DNA from: JAVJSD01 sp040219575
GTDB taxonomy: Bacteria > Planctomycetota > Planctomycetia > Pirellulales > Pirellulaceae
Assembly: GCA_040219575.1 (NCBI GenBank)
Contig: JAVJSD010000124.1
Coordinates: 1 to 12,866, forward strand
DNA: 12,866 nt
Direction: 5' to 3'
The translations under genes and the position numbers were made by a program. The stretch's first letter is position 1; every line of letters begins with the position of its first letter. The notes beneath the pieces were generated by a model that was not told the DNA's origin, ran no database searches, and was given only the letters and a program-made list of their open reading frames with translations. Positions 6,128 to 12,829 of the stretch are shown piece after piece.

Positions 6128-6158
6128 CCGGGCGGGCGCCGATCAAGCGCCCGCCCGG
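6128..6158. terminator. Perfect 12-bp GC hairpin, candidate terminator
   Basis: Arms CCGGGCGGGCGC (6128-6139) and GCGCCCGCCCGG (6147-6158) pair perfectly around a 7-nt loop. It lies 70 nt past the stop of the small gene at 6228 and about 37 nt before the YjbQ start. There is no T run on either side, so it may act as a pause site, a processing signal or a Rho-type end rather than a classical terminator. Confidence 0.55.
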
Positions 6159-6227
6159 CTCCGCCGACCTGTTCGTCGCGATCTGTTCGTTCGCCCAGCG
6201 ATCAACTGCTTGAGCGGGCGTCTTGAT

Positions 6228-6548
6228 TCAGCAGGCGTCGCTTTGAGAGCGGCGGGGTTGCTGACGGGCATGCGCTTGCAGCATCTCGCACAGCCGCCGC
6301 GCCACCCGCGAGACCAGCCGGTCACGATCGGTCTGCAGGGTGGAGGAGCGGCAGATCAGCGATTCGGCGACGGCCATCACCTGGCCGTCCACGAACGACT
6401 GCGCCTCGCCGCGGCGGATGATGCGCCTCACGACGCGCTGCATCGCCTTCTCCAAGTCGCCGGAGAGTCCGTTGACCGGCAGCAGCGGGGCGACATGGCG
6501 GACGTCGGTGCGGTCCCAATCAAGTCCTATGGTGGATGCGGTTGTCAT
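6228..6548 (-). CDS. Small Arg-rich hypothetical protein
   Basis: I do not recognise this 106-residue protein. It is mostly helical by appearance and very rich in Arg. Residues about 29-50 (GDLEKAMQRVVRRIIRRGEA) look amphipathic and basic, followed by a second helix-prone part at 51-97. No signal peptide or membrane segment is visible. The ATG at 6548 has a GAGGA Shine-Dalgarno about nine bases upstream, which is the main reason to accept it as real. It starts 57 nt after the stop of the secreted-protein gene on the same strand and may be cotranscribed with it. The basic composition would fit nucleic-acid binding, but that is only a guess. Confidence 0.6.
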   Translation of the reverse strand: MTTASTIGLDWDRTDVRHVAPLLPVNGLSGDLEKAMQRVVRRIIRRGEAQSFVDGQVMAVAESLICRSSTLQTDRDRLVSRVARRLCEMLQAHARQQPRRSQSDAC

Positions 6549-6605
6549 ATTCTTAATTCCTCAATGATGGTGTTGTCTTGTCAGGTCCGATTTCCGGAAA
6601 TGCCG

Positions 6606-7559
6606 CTAGAAGTCAAAGAACGCCATTTCCGATTCCTGACCGAGACCGTCTCTCGCCACGGCCGATGCGGCGCCGGTGGGGGGAAACAGGAAGGAAACAA
6701 CCAGTTCGAAGTAGCCATCTTCATACGCCGTCGTGTCGTAACCGGTGATGGCTCCGCCAAACAGAATGTTCAATCCGGCGGTTGACTGGTCGTCGGTCAC
6801 CGTGCCGGAGAACCGCCACATGTTGCTGCCCACGAAAACGGCGTCGAAGAATTCGATCACGGGCGACTCGTTCATCTTCCACAAATCGACCGTCGTCTCC
6901 TCTGAGACGTTGCCATACGCATCGGCGACGGTGTAGCAGAACATGTCCCACTGCTCCCCTTCGTCGTTCGGCGTGTAGCTGACGACGCCAGTGATGACGT
7001 CGATACTGAAGTCTCCGTACAAGGGCTCCGCCGTGATGACGATGGAGCTCGGGTCGAGCGGCGCTTCGTATCCCGAATCGTTGGCGAGCACGTCGAGCGC
7101 GATCGTCTGCCCGTACGGCACGTCGAACGAGTCGTACTGCGCGTTCGGCAATTGAGGCTGAGCAATGTCGATGCTTACATAGGCGACGTTCGACACGTAG
7201 CCCGTGCTGTCGGAGTACTCGTAGGAGAAGCAGTCAAATCCCCAATACGTTGTGTCCGGGTAGTACACAACATCGCCGTTGGTGTAGTCGATCACCACGG
7301 CGCCGCCCACGGGTTCATCAATCATCACAATCGAAGCCGGATCGATGTCGCCGGGATAGCAGAAGTCATTCTCCAGGATGTTGAAGATCACCGACTGACC
7401 GTAGCCGGTCGATGCATAGTCGTCGTAGGCGGCGACCTCGGTGTACTGCGCCTGCAGGGGACGTGCTGCAACGAGCAGCACCCCCAGGCATGTCGCCGCG
7501 AGCAGCGAGATCCAACGATAAGCGTGGCGGTCCTTGCAGATGATCATGGTGTGCCTCAT
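6606..7559 (-). CDS. Secreted protein with cadherin/Ig-like repeats
   Basis: This 317-residue protein has an N-terminal signal peptide: basic residues, a hydrophobic stretch at about 17-31 (WISLLAATCLGVLLVA at 16-31), and a likely cleavage after LQA at residue 37. Two tandem repeats follow, about 42-133 and 138-228. Each has a xYDxxxxxYGQxxxxxxLxND core, then DPxSIVxxxEPxxG, then GxVxYxP, then FxYxxxDxxGxVS. These are typical of bacterial cadherin-like and Ig-like (Big_9/VCBS-related) domains found on planctomycete surface proteins. A third, divergent beta-rich domain lies at about 231-317 and contains WRFSGTVTDDQS. The protein is acidic and rich in Tyr and Asp, with Cys in both repeats. A second ATG at 7547 also has a good GAGG site, so the start could be four codons later. 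The partner is unknown, but adhesion or a structural role is likely. Confidence 0.82.
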   Translation of the reverse strand: MRHTMIICKDRHAYRWISLLAATCLGVLLVAARPLQAQYTEVAAYDDYASTGYGQSVIFNILENDFCYPGDIDPASIVMIDEPVGGAVVIDYTNGDVVYYPDTTYWGFDCFSYEYSDSTGYVSNVAYVSIDIAQPQLPNAQYDSFDVPYGQTIALDVLANDSGYEAPLDPSSIVITAEPLYGDFSIDVITGVVSYTPNDEGEQWDMFCYTVADAYGNVSEETTVDLWKMNESPVIEFFDAVFVGSNMWRFSGTVTDDQSTAGLNILFGGAITGYDTTAYEDGYFELVVSFLFPPTGAASAVARDGLGQESEMAFFDF

Positions 7560-7656
7560 GAAAGTACTTCCGAAGTAGAGAGACCAGCGCGTACTGCCCG
7601 ACTCACGATGAGCCGACGGCCCTGAGAAACGCTCAGTCGTCTCCTTACACATGCGC

Positions 7657-7684
7657 CAATAACTCCGTCGCAGCGCCGAGTCAA
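7657..7684 (-). promoter_or_regulatory. Possible promoter of the secreted-protein gene
   Basis: TTGACT (7684-7679) is followed after 16 bp by TTATTG (7662-7657), a poor -10 match. It would give a leader of about 90 nt, which contains the small hairpin at 7622-7636. Confidence 0.3.
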
Positions 7685-7772
7685 ACAATTGGAAACCAAG
7701 TCGAGCAATCCCGACCGATGGGAGACGGCAACGCCGTGCGGTGATGCAGTCGCGCGAGCTTGCCGCCTGACC

Positions 7773-7800
7773 CTCGCCAGCGTGACGAAGCGCCAGCGAG
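7773..7800 (-). terminator. Hairpin downstream of the kinase gene
   Basis: As minus-strand RNA, CUCGCUGGCG pairs with CGCUGGCGAG over 10 bp, including two G-U pairs, with an 8-nt loop. On the plus strand the same positions are C-A mismatches, so the structure favours minus-strand transcription. It lies about 200 nt after the kinase stop and has no T run. Confidence 0.35.
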
Positions 7801-8003
7801 AACAACGATGGCGCGGCGAGCGGTCTCCCATCCGCGACGCATGGCGGACTCCGCGATGAACGCGGGTTGAGTCCCGACTCTCCACTACGAGGGAGATCGG
7901 AATTCGCCCGAGAAACCGGGCGCAAATTGCATCGGCGAGAGGAATGCAGCACCCAACCGGCGGCTGGCCGAAGCGTCCGAATCGCTCAATGGCGGGACTG
8001 CCG

Positions 8004-10346
8004 CTACTTCCGTTTCGCCTGGGTATCGATCGGTGGAGAGTCCGCGCGAGTCGCGCGAGGCAGTCTGACGCCGTGTTTTCCTTCGATCGATTCCGCGAAC
8101 ATCAGCGAATCGTCGCCCAACAATGAATCGGCAAGTCGCTTGGTCGGCCAGTCGTCGGTCTGCTCCGGCGCGGCCGCCAGAATCTCCGCGAACTCGGGAT
8201 CTCCCGACAGTTGCGGATCGTGGGGCAGAAAGCCGAACAGTTGTCGCGGCGCATTGAGTTCGATCGCCCGCCGCATGTGCCGCTTGGCGGTCTCGGCGTA
8301 GACCGCTTTTTTCCCGGGAGCGACGGTGCGAAGCCAGGCCGCGGCGTACACCTTGGCTGCGTCAGCGTGCAATTCTGCGTCGGGCTCTTTCGTGCATTCA
8401 AGTGCCCGTTCGATATGCGCCGGATTGGGACTTCTGCCAAGCGAACGGGCTTCTTCGAGATCGAACATCGCCAGATTATGGTGCGGCTCGGGCAATTGGC
8501 AGCCGGCATCGACGACGGCTTGCAGCGTCGCATTTGCCGCACGTCGTTCGGAATTCGATTTCGCCTGTTCATGACGCATGTACGCGATATTGTTCTCCAA
8601 TGCGGGATTGGAGAGCTTGAATGTTTTGGCGAAATAGAACTGTATGTAGGCAATGTAGTATCCATTACGGTCGCCCGAAAATCGAGCAAGCTGCGCTTGG
8701 CATTCGGCTCTCAGGGCGAACATCGCCGCCACTTGCGGACGGCGTTTTTGAACTTCATCGAGCAAAGACAGCGCCTCGTCGTACTGGCCGATCATGACAT
8801 AGGAACGGGCCAGGGCCAGGCGGATGTCGTCGGTGAGCAACTCCTCCGGCGTTTCGGCGAGGACCTGGGCGGCGTGCTGGTACTGCTTGGTCTGGAATGC
8901 GGCGAGACCCTCCTCCAGGCGACGCTCGGCGTACGGCTTGCGTGTGGCGACGTAGGCGGCCACGCCGCCGCCGGCCATGGCGGAAACCGCGACGGCGGCC
9001 AGTCCACGAAGCATAACCTGCCGCCGGTTGATCCGCAGCCAGCGGCGCAGGCGGCGCGATTGCGCCACGCGCAGCTTCTCCGCCAACCAGGCCGCCGATG
9101 CGATTCGCTTCTCCGGATGGAAGGCGAGGCAGTGCTGGATCACCTCGGCCAACTGCCAGTCCACATGCCAGTTCAACTCCTGCAGCGAGCGAGGGCCGAC
9201 CCGCTGCCGGGCCAACAGCTTGGGAACCAGCGTGTCGCGCGGCTCGCCGGCGGGCGGCAGGCCGAAGGGAAGCTCGCCGCACAGCAGTTCATAGAGCATC
9301 ACGCCAAAAGAAAAAATGTCGCTCCGCGCGCCCACGTGCGTGCTCACGGCGCCGCCGCCGGCCATCGCCTGCAAATGCTCCGGCGACATATACGGCAGCG
9401 TGCCGCCGATCTGGGCCGTTTCGTCCCGTGTGAAGGAGAGATTGAAGTCGAACAGCAGCGCCTTGCCGTCCTCCGTCATCAGCACGTTCGAGGGCTTGAT
9501 GTCGCCGTGGTAGATCCCTCGTGCGTGGGAGTGCGCCAGCGCGTCGGCCAGTTGTACGCCGAAACCGATCACCGCATCGACATACGACTCCCGGGCCAAC
9601 ATCTTGGCCGCGTGCGACGGCCCCTCGAGCGCGGACACGAACGGCGAGACTACATCGTTGCGCTCCCGCAGCACCTTGAGGATCGCGCGGCCGCCCGTGG
9701 GGAGATCGTCGGGGCCGTGAATCTGGTCCATCACGTCCTGGAGCGTCGTGCGGCTCAGGAACGGCATGCAGATCGCCGTCAGGTTGGTCGTTGGATCGCG
9801 CTCGACCGAGTGCACCGTCACGATCGACTCGTGCTGCAGCGTGGCCAGCGCCTGCACTTCATGCTCGCCGTGACGGCAGATCTTGACCACCACGACGCGG
9901 TCGCGAAAGTTGGTCTGTGTGGCGAGAAACACCCGCGAAAACGCGCCGCGGCCGAGCAACTCGTGCAGTTTGAAGCCCAGGAACTCGTCTCCCACGGAGA
10001 CCGACAATTCCTGCTTCTCTTCGGCCTCGAGCGCCGGCTGCAGGGCGTCCTGCACTTCCAGCAGGCAACGCAGGCTGTGGTGATATTCAGGAAATGTGCG
10101 CGCGAATTCGCTGGGATCGAGTCGCTCGCCCGCCTCCGTCGCCCGGCAATACTGCTCCAGCGCCAAGTTCAGCACGGCCGACTTGAAGCGCTGCAATTCG
10201 GGGTGTTCGTCGAGCACGCGATGCGCGTCGAAGGCTTCGCTGTCGCCCAGGTTGTTGATCAACTCCGAAACGAACGACGTCGCCTGCCGCGCGCTCTCGG
10301 CCGACGCCAGCATTTGGGTTTCGTGATTACTGCCCTTGTCAATCAT
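8004..10346 (-). CDS. Membrane Ser/Thr protein kinase with C-terminal TPR region
   Basis: This 780-residue protein is a Hanks-type kinase anchored in the membrane, probably signalling to the adjacent ECF sigma factor. Residues about 25-110 form an N-terminal helical region. The kinase domain spans about 124-428: glycine loop LGRGAFSRV (131-139), ATP-binding K155 in VVVVKIC, catalytic loop HGDIKPSN (280-287), metal-binding D300 in DFN, SPE at 321-323, D343 in the DIFSFG motif, and R414. HGD replaces HRD and DFN replaces DFG. About 55 extra residues lie between 200 and 255. A basic stretch (430-443) precedes one membrane segment (about 446-468). The rest, 470-780, contains TPR-like helical repeats and should face outside the cytoplasm. 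The start at 10346 lies 28 nt after the sigma stop; its Shine-Dalgarno is weak (GAGG 12 nt away), which suggests translation coupled to the upstream gene. Confidence 0.92.
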   Translation of the reverse strand: MIDKGSNHETQMLASAESARQATSFVSELINNLGDSEAFDAHRVLDEHPELQRFKSAVLNLALEQYCRATEAGERLDPSEFARTFPEYHHSLRCLLEVQDALQPALEAEEKQELSVSVGDEFLGFKLHELLGRGAFSRVFLATQTNFRDRVVVVKICRHGEHEVQALATLQHESIVTVHSVERDPTTNLTAICMPFLSRTTLQDVMDQIHGPDDLPTGGRAILKVLRERNDVVSPFVSALEGPSHAAKMLARESYVDAVIGFGVQLADALAHSHARGIYHGDIKPSNVLMTEDGKALLFDFNLSFTRDETAQIGGTLPYMSPEHLQAMAGGGAVSTHVGARSDIFSFGVMLYELLCGELPFGLPPAGEPRDTLVPKLLARQRVGPRSLQELNWHVDWQLAEVIQHCLAFHPEKRIASAAWLAEKLRVAQSRRLRRWLRINRRQVMLRGLAAVAVSAMAGGGVAAYVATRKPYAERRLEEGLAAFQTKQYQHAAQVLAETPEELLTDDIRLALARSYVMIGQYDEALSLLDEVQKRRPQVAAMFALRAECQAQLARFSGDRNGYYIAYIQFYFAKTFKLSNPALENNIAYMRHEQAKSNSERRAANATLQAVVDAGCQLPEPHHNLAMFDLEEARSLGRSPNPAHIERALECTKEPDAELHADAAKVYAAAWLRTVAPGKKAVYAETAKRHMRRAIELNAPRQLFGFLPHDPQLSGDPEFAEILAAAPEQTDDWPTKRLADSLLGDDSLMFAESIEGKHGVRLPRATRADSPPIDTQAKRK

Positions 10347-10374
10347 CGTTCGGCCGCCTCACAGCTTGGACATG

Positions 10375-10959
10375 CTAATTGTCGATCTGCCTTTCCATCC
10401 GCTCGATCACACGCCGCACGTTTCGTTCGTTCATGCCGACGCGCTCGGCGATGTCCTTATAGGTCGCGCCGCTGGCGCGCATTTCCAGAATCCGCCGGTA
10501 CTTGACCGGCTGACCGTTGGTAAGTCGTTCGATCTGCTCCCGGGCGACGGCGAGTTCGCTCGGCGTGGGCGAATTCCCGGCGAGGTTGTGGCCGAAGTTC
10601 AACTCCGACTCGTGGATGGAGCGCGTCTGATTGATGTTGGATTTTTGTCCCATCAACCGCCGGCGGACTTCATCGACGACCTTGTTGCGGCCCATGCGGC
10701 CCAGGAACGCCAATAGTTCACGATCGCTTTTGAAGCGCCCCATTTCGCTGCGATGGGCGAAGAACGACGCCCAGACCGCCTGGCAGAAATCCTGCGAATC
10801 GTACTGGATGCGCATTTTGGGGTGCAGGCGGCGACGGATCGCCTTCAGGATGTGGCTGCCGTATTGCTCGATCAGCGCTTGTTCGGCCTGCGCGTCACCC
10901 GCCTCGACGCGCTTCATCAAGTCGCAGAATCCTAGTTGCGTATCATGCATGTTGCTCAT
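10375..10959 (-). CDS. ECF-type RNA polymerase sigma factor
   Basis: This 194-residue protein redirects RNA polymerase to a stress or signal regulon. Region 2 covers about residues 12-100, with a conserved QDFCQAVWASFF core (56-67) and an RNKVVDEVRRR segment that would contact the -10 element. Region 4 covers about 134-190, with the helix-turn-helix ATYKDIAERVGMNERNVRRV (165-184). The linker between them (about 105-133) is polar. Length is normal for a planctomycete ECF sigma factor. The start at 10959 was chosen because GGAGG lies just upstream and because it leaves a leader of about 20 nt after the predicted promoter. ATGs at 10974 and 10950 are less likely. No anti-sigma factor is present; the downstream kinase probably takes that role, as in known sigma/kinase ECF groups of planctomycetes. 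Confidence 0.92.
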   Translation of the reverse strand: MSNMHDTQLGFCDLMKRVEAGDAQAEQALIEQYGSHILKAIRRRLHPKMRIQYDSQDFCQAVWASFFAHRSEMGRFKSDRELLAFLGRMGRNKVVDEVRRRLMGQKSNINQTRSIHESELNFGHNLAGNSPTPSELAVAREQIERLTNGQPVKYRRILEMRASGATYKDIAERVGMNERNVRRVIERMERQIDN

Positions 10960-10985
10960 TTTGCCTCCGCCCATTGGTGGTAGAA

Positions 10986-10994
10986 ATTGTACCA
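10986..10994 (-). promoter_or_regulatory. Extended -10 promoter of the sigma/kinase pair
   Basis: TGGTACAAT on the minus strand is an extended -10 element (TGn followed by TACAAT, 5/6). No good -35 box lies 17 bp upstream, so recognition may rest on the extended -10, or the element may be recognised in another way. The predicted start is near 10979. Confidence 0.45.
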
Positions 10995-11085
10995 ATTCCC
11001 GCGGAGGGTAGGGACACTTTTGGCGAATTATTGGTCGCCCGTTGGGGGCGGCGGCGACCGTCTCTCGCCAATATCGTCCGAAAGC

Positions 11086-11119
11086 CCGGTTCGCATCCAC
11101 CGAAGTTGATGCGAACCGG
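11086..11119. terminator. Perfect 12-bp inverted repeat, candidate terminator or operator
   Basis: Arms CCGGTTCGCATC (11086-11097) and GATGCGAACCGG (11108-11119) pair without mismatch around a 10-nt loop. It lies 79 nt past the stop of the TMEM43-like gene and about 95 bp upstream of the sigma promoter. On the minus strand it is followed by GGCTTTCGG, with only three T. It could end the upstream transcript or bind a regulator of the sigma gene. Confidence 0.6.
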
Positions 11120-11132
11120 TCGGCGCTGCACG

Positions 11133-11160
11133 CGACTTCGGATGTTCGACTTCGGATGTC
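11133..11160. repeat. Two tandem copies of a 14-bp unit
   Basis: CGACTTCGGATGTT (11133-11146) and CGACTTCGGATGTC (11147-11160) are adjacent and differ only in the last base. A third partial copy, CGACTTCC, begins at 11164. The repeats lie between the TMEM43-like stop and the inverted repeat at 11086-11119. Confidence 0.75.
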
Positions 11161-11197
11161 TGGCGACTTCCGCCGACGGGCCGTCGCGCAAGGCCCG

Positions 11198-12673
11198 CTA
11201 CATCTCGCCCGCCGGTTTCGCCTCGGGCGTCTTGCGGGACTTCACGATCAGGTAGATCGCGCCGGCCAGCAGCAACAGGGCGACGATCAGCAAGGGGATG
11301 CCGATCAGGGGACGAACCACCACCCAGGAAATGGCGATGGTGATGAACGACAAGGCGACGGAGATCAGGCCCGCGATCAAAAAGGCGATGCCGCCGACGA
11401 CGCCGCCCAGGATCGGCACGAAATCGGCCAAGGCGGTGACCGGCCGCATGATCAGCAGCAGGCCGAAGAACATCATCAGGCAGCCGCAGGCCCGCCAGAC
11501 CCAGGTCATCATGTTGCTTTCGTTTTCCTGCATATCAAGGATCTGGTCCGCGGTGTGTTCGCCCATCCGCAGGTCGTTTTGGTAGTAGCCGCCCTGCATG
11601 ACTTCGAAGGCCTCAAGATGATCGCCCTTTTGCCCCGAAATCACGCTGACCTTCAGTCCGGGCGGCGTCTTCTTGAAAGAGATCTTCAGATCGCCGATCT
11701 CCGCGTTCGTCGGCGCCTCGACCGCCGGATTCGCCGCTGGCTTGGAAGTTGGATCGTCTCCGGTCGGCGAATCGGCGCCGCCGGCGTCCGCGGCCGCGTC
11801 GGCATCCGCGGAGGGCTCCGTGCTTGGAAGCGCGGCCGCGTCCGACTCTTGATTCAACGACGTGTAAAACTCCTGCCCCGACGACGCGCCGCGCAAACTC
11901 GTGTTGTTGTCATCGGGCGCGGGTGTTCCGCTCGGATCGCCGCCATCAACGGGATCGCCGTCAACGGGATCACCGTCAACGGGATCGCCGCCGGCGCCGC
12001 CGTCGGGCGTGCCGGGCGTTTCTGGTGTCGGGGAAGATGGCGTGGAAGGCGGCGTCGCGCCCGAATCGCCCCGGGCCGACATTGGAAGGTAGAAGCCTTC
12101 CGAGGTGACCGCCAGTCGCGAGCGCATTGGTTCCGGCACGTCGTCCAGCGAGGGCGTCACCGCTTGATTGTCGCGCAGTTGGTCAATCAATTCGTCGTTC
12201 AGCGGAAACGCGCCAACGTTGACCTCACTCGCGGTGTCCTCGTAGCGGTGGTACGGCATCGGCGGATTCTCGTGGCCCGACTCGTGAAAGTCGTTGGAGT
12301 CCTGGTAGTCCGCGAGCCAATCCTTGCGGTATCGATAGGTGGGCTCCTTGTTGTCCTCGCCGTCTTCCTCTTCCTCGACCCACTGATACATCTTCACCTC
12401 GCGCACCAAGTGCACGGCGTTTGCCGAGACGCCGAACTCGGGGTCGGTCAAGACGTCCTTGGTCTCTTCCGTGCCGCTGAAATGGATCAATTCGCCGTCG
12501 TGCTCGGGCTTGATCGCGTCGGGCTCGACGGTGACGACGATATCCCGCGCCTTGGCGATCGCGGCCAGATTCTCGACCGTGTACTTCTCGTTCAAGAACA
12601 GCACGGGAAACGCGGCCAGGAATAATCCTCCACCGACGAACACACCCAACAAGATGCCTTTGATTTGATTCAT
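11198..12673 (-). CDS. TMEM43-like (DUF1625) membrane protein with a large low-complexity insert
   Basis: This 491-residue protein has one N-terminal membrane segment (about 6-27), a long non-cytoplasmic region, and four C-terminal membrane segments (about 395-410, 419-441, 443-456 and 457-476). Features typical of the TMEM43 family are ENLAAIAKA near the N-terminus, YRYRKDWLADYQDSNDF (113-129), NPPMPYHR, IGDLKISFKKTPPG (326-339) and SVISGQKGDHLEAF (343-356), and the C-terminal helix bundle. Residues about 199-322 are an insert rich in Pro, Asp, Ala, Gly, Ser and Thr, with three DPVDG repeats. I believe most family members lack such an insert. The ATG at 12673 has GGAG eight bases upstream and directly precedes the first membrane segment; the frame extends upstream only as unconserved sequence. 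Bacterial function is unknown. Human TMEM43 is an inner nuclear membrane protein. Confidence 0.87.
   Translation of the reverse strand: MNQIKGILLGVFVGGGLFLAAFPVLFLNEKYTVENLAAIAKARDIVVTVEPDAIKPEHDGELIHFSGTEETKDVLTDPEFGVSANAVHLVREVKMYQWVEEEEDGEDNKEPTYRYRKDWLADYQDSNDFHESGHENPPMPYHRYEDTASEVNVGAFPLNDELIDQLRDNQAVTPSLDDVPEPMRSRLAVTSEGFYLPMSARGDSGATPPSTPSSPTPETPGTPDGGAGGDPVDGDPVDGDPVDGGDPSGTPAPDDNNTSLRGASSGQEFYTSLNQESDAAALPSTEPSADADAAADAGGADSPTGDDPTSKPAANPAVEAPTNAEIGDLKISFKKTPPGLKVSVISGQKGDHLEAFEVMQGGYYQNDLRMGEHTADQILDMQENESNMMTWVWRACGCLMMFFGLLLIMRPVTALADFVPILGGVVGGIAFLIAGLISVALSFITIAISWVVVRPLIGIPLLIVALLLLAGAIYLIVKSRKTPEAKPAGEM
11935..11992. repeat. 15-bp tandem repeat encoding DPVDG
   Basis: Three copies of CAACGGGATCGCCGT lie from 11947 to 11991 with single-base changes, plus a partial copy before them. 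Because 15 is a multiple of three the copies encode DPVDG in frame, so copy number can change without breaking the gene. Confidence 0.85.
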
Positions 12674-12773
12674 TTCCCGTGCTCCGAAGATCAAGTTCCG
12701 TGGAAGATCGAGTGACCGTGGACGACAGGGCAATCGCATCTAATCGGCGCTAGTCTTGCACTGGCTCTCCGAA

Positions 12774-12779
12774 AGTCAA
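12774..12779 (-). promoter_or_regulatory. TTGACT element upstream of the TMEM43-like gene
   Basis: A minus-strand TTGACT lies about 100 bp before the start codon at 12673. The best -10 candidate, AAGACT after 16 bp, is weak. It is listed because the same hexamer precedes csrA, tRNA-Glu and the secreted-protein gene. Confidence 0.3.
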
Positions 12780-12829
12780 GCGAGCGGTCGGAACGCTCGC
12801 GATTTCACGGGCTTCACGGAGGTTTCGTC

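Larger units (their letters stand above)
7560..8003. other. Intergenic stretch between kinase and secreted-protein gene
   Basis: This 444-bp stretch holds the 3' region of the kinase gene and the leader of the secreted-protein gene. I see no gene. Hairpins are at 7905-7922 (CGCCCG with CGGGCG, 6 bp), 7851-7865 (CCGCG with CGCGG), 7773-7800 (10 bp on the minus strand including two G-U pairs) and 7622-7636 (CTGAG with CTCAG). The first and third are candidate ends for the kinase transcript. A promoter-like site lies at 7657-7684. Confidence 0.5.

Noticed and set aside
8211..10505. Plus-strand open frame of more than 700 codons opposite the kinase
   Set aside because: It mirrors the kinase codon pattern, has no recognisable domain and would overlap both the kinase and the sigma gene.
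11042..12625. Plus-strand open frame opposite the TMEM43-like gene
   Set aside because: Its sequence is low complexity (Gln, Asp, Arg, Gly, Val) and the minus-strand gene has a convincing start, membrane topology and family motifs.
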